Part shown: positions 6,642 to 7,934 of the stretch, piece by piece
Position numbering within the stretch: position 1 is the stretch's first letter
Layout: the number at the start of each line of letters is the position of its first letter
NCBI GenBank assembly: GCA_003455235.1
Contig: DMRT01000175.1
Span: 1 to 7,934, forward strand
DNA: 7,934 bases
Direction of reading: 5' to 3'
From: Chitinophagaceae bacterium
GTDB lineage: Bacteria; Bacteroidota; Bacteroidia; Chitinophagales; Chitinophagaceae
The notes under the pieces: model-generated
Database searches by the model: none
What the model was told of the DNA's origin: nothing
What the model saw: the letters and a program-made list of their open reading frames with translations, nothing else
Made by a program: the position numbers and the translations under genes

Positions 6642-6861
6642 ATTCTGGTCATGAGAAAGCAACTCGATACCATCAACCCACGATTAAAGTGCAGGAGCTA
6701 CGGCTGGATGAATGGATTCCTTCATCTTGTCCGTTCAGGTTGGCTTGGCGGGGGCCCTTATGAGGGCAAAAGAGGTTTCTTTTCGTGGGTAATCGGACAA
6801 CGCTGAAGGCCGGCTGTATTTATCAAAAAAAGGATTGGATGAACTAAATCTACTGGTATCC
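6642..6861 (+). pseudogene. Spacer with possible scrambled FkbM-methyltransferase remnants
   Basis: This 220-nt gap breaks the otherwise tight cluster and has no intact gene of normal size. Two stretches look coding-like in different frames. In the frame starting at 6644 I read TIKVQELRLDEWIP (encoded about 6680-6721), resembling the 'v.v.tLDe.i' stretch that precedes the KIDVEG motif of FkbM methyltransferases; that frame stops with TGA near 6761. In the frame of the downstream gene, after a TAA at 6790, I read SDNAEGRLYLSKKGLDELN (6793-6849), resembling the FkbM 'alSd..G...lyls' stretch, preceded by KEVSFRG. In a real FkbM protein the second stretch comes before the first, so the pieces are in the wrong order and cannot be one simple decayed gene. 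A 51-codon ORF (6651-6806) crosses the same region in the third frame and resembles nothing I know. The family match is from memory and weak; the spacer may simply be non-coding. Confidence 0.3.
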
Positions 6862-7934
6862 ATGAAAGTGGCTTTTATTGTACGGTCAACATTGTATTCC
6901 GTTCACGGGGGTGATACCATCCAGGTGAACGAAACTGCCAGGCACCTGCAGCAGACCGGTATTGCCGTGGATATTAAAAGGACCAATGAGAAGATCAGTT
7001 ATGAATCGTATGACCTTCTTCACTTTTTCAATATCATCCGCCCGGCGGATATACTGGTTCATATCAACCGGTCAAAAAAACCATTTGTGGTCTCCACCAT
7101 TTTTATCAATTATTCGGAATATGATAAACGGGAGCGGCGTGGGGTCAGCGGTGCACTGCTCAGCCTGTTCCCGGCCGATGGCATCGAATACCTGAAAACG
7201 GTTTTGCGCTGGCTCACCGGGAAAGACAAACTGGTGAGCACCGCTTACCTGTGGATGGGGCATCGGCGGAGTATAAAAACAATCTTAAGCCGGGCCAGAG
7301 AAATACTGGTTCAGGCAGAAGAAGAATATACAGATCTCGTAAAAGCATATGGAATAGCGCCGGCTCATACCGTGATTCATAATGGAGTGAATACGGCTGT
7401 GTTCAGGAAACCGGCTATAATTCCTGAACGGGAGAACAACCTGGTGCTTTGCGTGGCAAGGATCGAAGGGATCAAGAACCAGTACAATCTTATCCGGGCA
7501 TTGAATGATACGGCATATCGCTTACTGCTGATTGGTAATTCGGCTCCCAACCAGCAGAGCTACTACCGGCAATGCCGGGAAATTGCAGCAGGTAATGTTT
7601 CATTTATCGATCACCTGCCGCAGAAAGAGCTTGCCCGCTATTATGCTGCCGCACGGGTGCATGTATTACCAAGCTGGTTTGAAGTGTGCGGACTTTCGTC
7701 CCTGGAAGCCGCTGCTATGGGCTGCCGGGTGGTGATCACCGGGAAGGGTTACGCCCGTTCCTATTTCAGGGAACAGGCGTTTTACTGTGATCCTGCCAAC
7801 CCCGAAACCATTCTTCATGCCGTGGAGGAAGCAGCCCGTTCAACCATGAACGGGGAACTGCAGCACCAGGTGCTGCAGCATTATACCTGGCAGGTCGCTG
7901 CTGAAAAAACAGTATCAGTTTACAAAAAACACCT
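6862..7934 (+). CDS. Glycosyltransferase family 4 (GT-B fold), 3' end outside window
   Basis: The frame stays open from the ATG at 6862 to the window edge, giving 357 residues plus two bases; judging by family length only a short C-terminal tail is missing. The N-terminal domain begins MKVAFIVRSTLYSVHGGDTI, with the Gly16-Gly17 loop after the first strand. The linker to the second domain carries TVIHNGVNTAVF (170-181), the usual 'vipNGvD...F' element. The C-terminal domain has VARIEGIKNQYNLIRAL (198-214) with the phosphate-contacting Arg200 and Lys205, and the EX7E motif (Glu274 and Glu282 in FEVCGLSSLEAAAMGC). It is thus a retaining glycosyltransferase with all key residues, probably cytoplasmic and acting in the same polysaccharide pathway. 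An in-frame TAA at 6790 limits any upstream extension, and the family N terminus begins at this ATG. No Shine-Dalgarno is evident. It is clearly more GC-rich (38 G+C in 60 at 7681-7740) than the first GT4, so the two are not recent duplicates. Confidence 0.9.
   Translation, partial: MKVAFIVRSTLYSVHGGDTIQVNETARHLQQTGIAVDIKRTNEKISYESYDLLHFFNIIRPADILVHINRSKKPFVVSTIFINYSEYDKRERRGVSGALLSLFPADGIEYLKTVLRWLTGKDKLVSTAYLWMGHRRSIKTILSRAREILVQAEEEYTDLVKAYGIAPAHTVIHNGVNTAVFRKPAIIPERENNLVLCVARIEGIKNQYNLIRALNDTAYRLLLIGNSAPNQQSYYRQCREIAAGNVSFIDHLPQKELARYYAAARVHVLPSWFEVCGLSSLEAAAMGCRVVITGKGYARSYFREQAFYCDPANPETILHAVEEAARSTMNGELQHQVLQHYTWQVAAEKTVSVYKKH

Noticed and set aside
6651..6806. 51-codon ORF starting 9 nt after the GT2 stop
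   Set aside because: It has an ATG and good position, but its translation (many Gly, Trp and Arg) has no recognisable pattern and competing frames look more protein-like. It is kept only as part of the spacer entry.
6962..7735. Open frames 6962-7195 (+), 7072-7263 (-) and 7532-7735 (+)
   Set aside because: All lie out of frame within the second GT4 gene, which reads through to the window end with all catalytic motifs in place.
1..7934. Search for tRNA genes, CRISPR arrays, insertion sequences and attachment sites
   Set aside because: By eye I found no cloverleaf-like sequence, no regular spaced repeats, no transposase frame and no terminal inverted repeats with target duplications.

Overview
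The window looks like part of a Bacteroidota chromosome, most likely near Chitinophagaceae. This rests on a DUF5777-type beta-barrel gene, almost no Shine-Dalgarno sequences before the starts, and the general character of the proteins. No rRNA or other phylogenetic marker is present, so the placement is an inference.

Layout: the left end holds a perfect 22-bp-stem hairpin (1-49), the likely terminator of a minus-strand gene (59-1012) for an exported beta-barrel protein. A 264-nt divergent spacer follows. Everything to its right is on the plus strand and reads as a surface-polysaccharide assembly cluster: a GT-B family 4 glycosyltransferase (1277-2503), a Wzx-like flippase of the MOP superfamily (2541-3980), a Wzy/O-antigen-ligase-like membrane protein with a very large soluble loop (GTG start, 4049-5698), a GT-A family 2 glycosyltransferase overlapping it by 8 nt (5691-6641), a 220-nt spacer that may hold gene debris, and a second family 4 glycosyltransferase (6862 to the window end, open at its 3' end).

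How they would work together: the three cytoplasmic glycosyltransferases would add sugars to a lipid-linked oligosaccharide, the flippase would turn it across the inner membrane, and the Wzy-like protein would polymerise or transfer it on the periplasmic side. No initiating sugar-phosphate transferase, chain-length regulator or export channel is visible, so the locus must continue past the right edge or rely on genes elsewhere. The beta-barrel gene is divergent and probably not part of the pathway.

The most useful observations are a base-composition step inside the wzy-like gene rather than at a gene border, FkbM-methyltransferase-like fragments in the wrong order in the 6642-6861 spacer, an interleaved pair of inverted repeats just upstream of the wzy-like gene, and the long polar insert in the Wzy-like protein. 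I see no clearly new biological system; this is a fairly typical, mosaic polysaccharide locus.
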